Shown here: positions 43,301-43,549 of the stretch, one piece after another
How positions within the stretch are numbered: the stretch's first letter is position 1
Layout of the letters: each line of letters opens with the position of its first letter
Source of the DNA: an uncultured Prevotellaceae bacterium
Lineage (GTDB): Bacteria > Bacteroidota > Bacteroidia > Bacteroidales > Bacteroidaceae
Length of the DNA stretch: 43,549 bases
NCBI GenBank assembly: GCA_900321965.1
Contig: ONYA01000019.1
Coordinates: 1-43,549, forward strand
Direction: 5' to 3'
Position numbers and translations under genes: made by a program
The notes under the pieces: generated by a model
Seen by the model: the letters and a program-made list of their open reading frames with translations, nothing else
The model's database searches: none
Told to the model about the DNA's origin: nothing

Positions 43301-43549
43301 GCGGTTTGCCACACGAACCAAGAAATCGTAGAAACTTTCGTTGTACTGCACCAGATAAGGCTGTATAAATTCTACAGCATCCTTTGCTCCTGAAGGCGTA
43401 TACGACAAATTCTGCAGACTGCCAACCTCGGTTGAGATGACACCGCTATAGGTACTTTTCTCATTCTTCAGGGAGAAATCAGTAGCTGACGGTATCATGA
43501 TGCCCGTGCCGAACTTCCGTCCCAGGAAAGCCTGACTATATTTATTGAG
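40358..43549 (-). CDS. tssI: T6SS VgrG spike protein, N-terminus beyond window
   Basis: The frame is open to the right edge with no stop and continues upstream of the internal ATG at 43498, so the start is missing. The visible part (1063 residues) has a gp27-like region (about 1-350 of the 43498 frame), then a gp5-like OB fold with TAYVMDNSDPKGQGRVRIRYPW and TTPMATTGGGMYFKPEIGDEVLVDF. A coiled-coil insertion of about 40 residues (about 398-438, rich in Lys/Glu) lies inside the OB fold. A beta-prism needle (about 500-625) and an unusual C-terminal extension of about 420 residues follow. VgrG trimers form the spike that pierces the target. It heads the visible operon, and the extension may carry an effector or bind the beta-repeat protein. 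Confidence 0.93.
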   Translation of the reverse strand, partial: LNKYSQAFLGRKFGTGIMIPSATDFSLKNEKSTYSGVISTEVGSLQNLSYTPSGAKDAVEFIQPYLVQYNESFYDFLVRVANRCGEFLFFEDGKLQLGLDSTKLEADAKTISTYSKIYYQQISAAPLSIDDYGFDSMKDNTNKPEGSTGEENVEEIEKGDDGLPKDLFSKKYSYNSEVGHDDQYMLLYKDHFADFGFFDCLGSWDQDLMTLLSTILNSTSLLECIGKLGVWIVENGIQGKLGQDKKQSTGNEVVKDFGGPDATVAAPFASIDTESWLTVSSYSSIKKVMEEQGRKMVCVDAGSDFVNVKLGDKVKLPIDDTTEYLVVQIDMQADQDWQSDYEDNYSGSSVSQQGGRLLKFYLIPKASAKFYPPLCSKPAYRQSGTQTAYVMDNSDPKGQGRVRIRYPWQLDVSAQKKVLTDQVTTLETNLENEKDENSENAKKLKAQIFDKKLEAVLLDASSPWIRMTTPMATTGGGMYFKPEIGDEVLVDFENGNVERPYVVGTLYSKNVVYPGADRIIKSPNGHTIKIEDPTDGMKFLAGMYPGLKFLQSYQLWPSDAKISGMNEVLGGITMTDTYGLYKIKMSSHDRKVSISSPFGDVKIDAFTGITLSAPNGDIKIKGKNVSISASNNVTITSGTNIKPINGEGNWFKAGWTMKNATKSLASSVLDASIGNFFDFSLLRSLMEVFLRPIDGTLEVKSYRFLNLIAGGGYAEVDDGLYKKAGTNLRHKDGNDGYAVLGNMVVMANARIEDFVDKFTVAYMAMHNAWAAINELNLYQEGNVQLTTPNSEDNLFQAIYNTQEESDELQINNLAFSNEVLDVAKPNITNAIITACNAAVKLKAVANGYPKIYETKVSKVKKLLHIDKMHQLFAEKGQSVMTVDCPMKKTVDKTKQYTNNTKAFIEMDVNAEGAKRVFQRRGNFIKRKLVSDVLEATMGSLSTYWHFKLSKRGDGVSANNAVDNGGEDWTAYINNIDIPVDDTAGSSILAGLTTALLSSTKDNLSLEHDVWAPGTKGEILFANNTLETMKIVNQGFVSEKNMYVTQADKKKVVGRIRELLMSFG

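Overview
The window looks like chromosomal DNA of a Bacteroidales bacterium, most likely Prevotellaceae. The reasons are Bacteroidetes-type promoters (TAnnTTTG -7 boxes), the str-operon order rpsL-rpsG-fusA-rpsJ, a DUF3467 gene, and secreted proteins ending in the Prevotella-style tail 'GLYIxNGKKIVIK'. No tRNA, rRNA, CRISPR array, transposase or phage integrase was seen.

Layout, left to right. (1) 1-1485: the start of a small acidic protein cut by the window edge, then about 1.1 kb of non-coding DNA with inverted repeats, CCACCACTT repeats and eight helically phased T-tracts. (2) 1486-6233: a carbohydrate-esterase pseudogene, a HAD phosphatase and a secreted family 1 pectate lyase. (3) 6313-9922: rpsL-rpsG-fusA-rpsJ on the minus strand, closed by an intrinsic terminator, so rpsJ is cut off from rplC. 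(4) 10444-24884: three large modular secreted proteins, each followed 15 bp later by a 55-56 residue small ORF. They share an almost identical ~0.8 kb 3' cassette. Two 7TM-AraC hybrid regulators and one orphan 7TM protein accompany them, and each regulator promoter carries a similar triple GTGT-type repeat. (5) 24999-43549: one long minus-strand operon still open at the right edge.

The right-hand operon is the most interesting part. It encodes a Bacteroidetes (type iii-like) type VI secretion baseplate and spike: VgrG, a beta-repeat protein, a DUF4280 PAAR-like tip, TssG, TssK, TssE and TssF. Interleaved are the parts of a ubiquitin-type conjugation pathway: an E1-like ThiF/UBA protein, a UBC-fold E2 with HPN and catalytic Cys, a ubiquitin-like protein ending in Gly, and a multi-pass membrane protein with a periplasmic VWA-like domain, a cytoplasmic RING-H2 finger and a cytoplasmic FHA-like domain. 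Genes are separated by 2-34 bp or overlap, so they should be co-expressed. The working model is a contractile injection apparatus whose assembly, membrane docking or effector loading is controlled by Ubl conjugation, with the RING-FHA protein as a membrane-anchored E3. Sheath, Hcp and ClpV genes are not in the window and would be expected beyond its right edge.

Reading the minus strand from high to low coordinates, DUF3467 ... rpsL-rpsG-fusA-rpsJ keeps the order remembered for Bacteroides (rpoC-DUF3467-rpsL-rpsG-fusA-rpsJ-rplC). The T6SS operon, the adhesin islands and the pectate lyase region therefore look like separate insertions into an otherwise collinear housekeeping locus.
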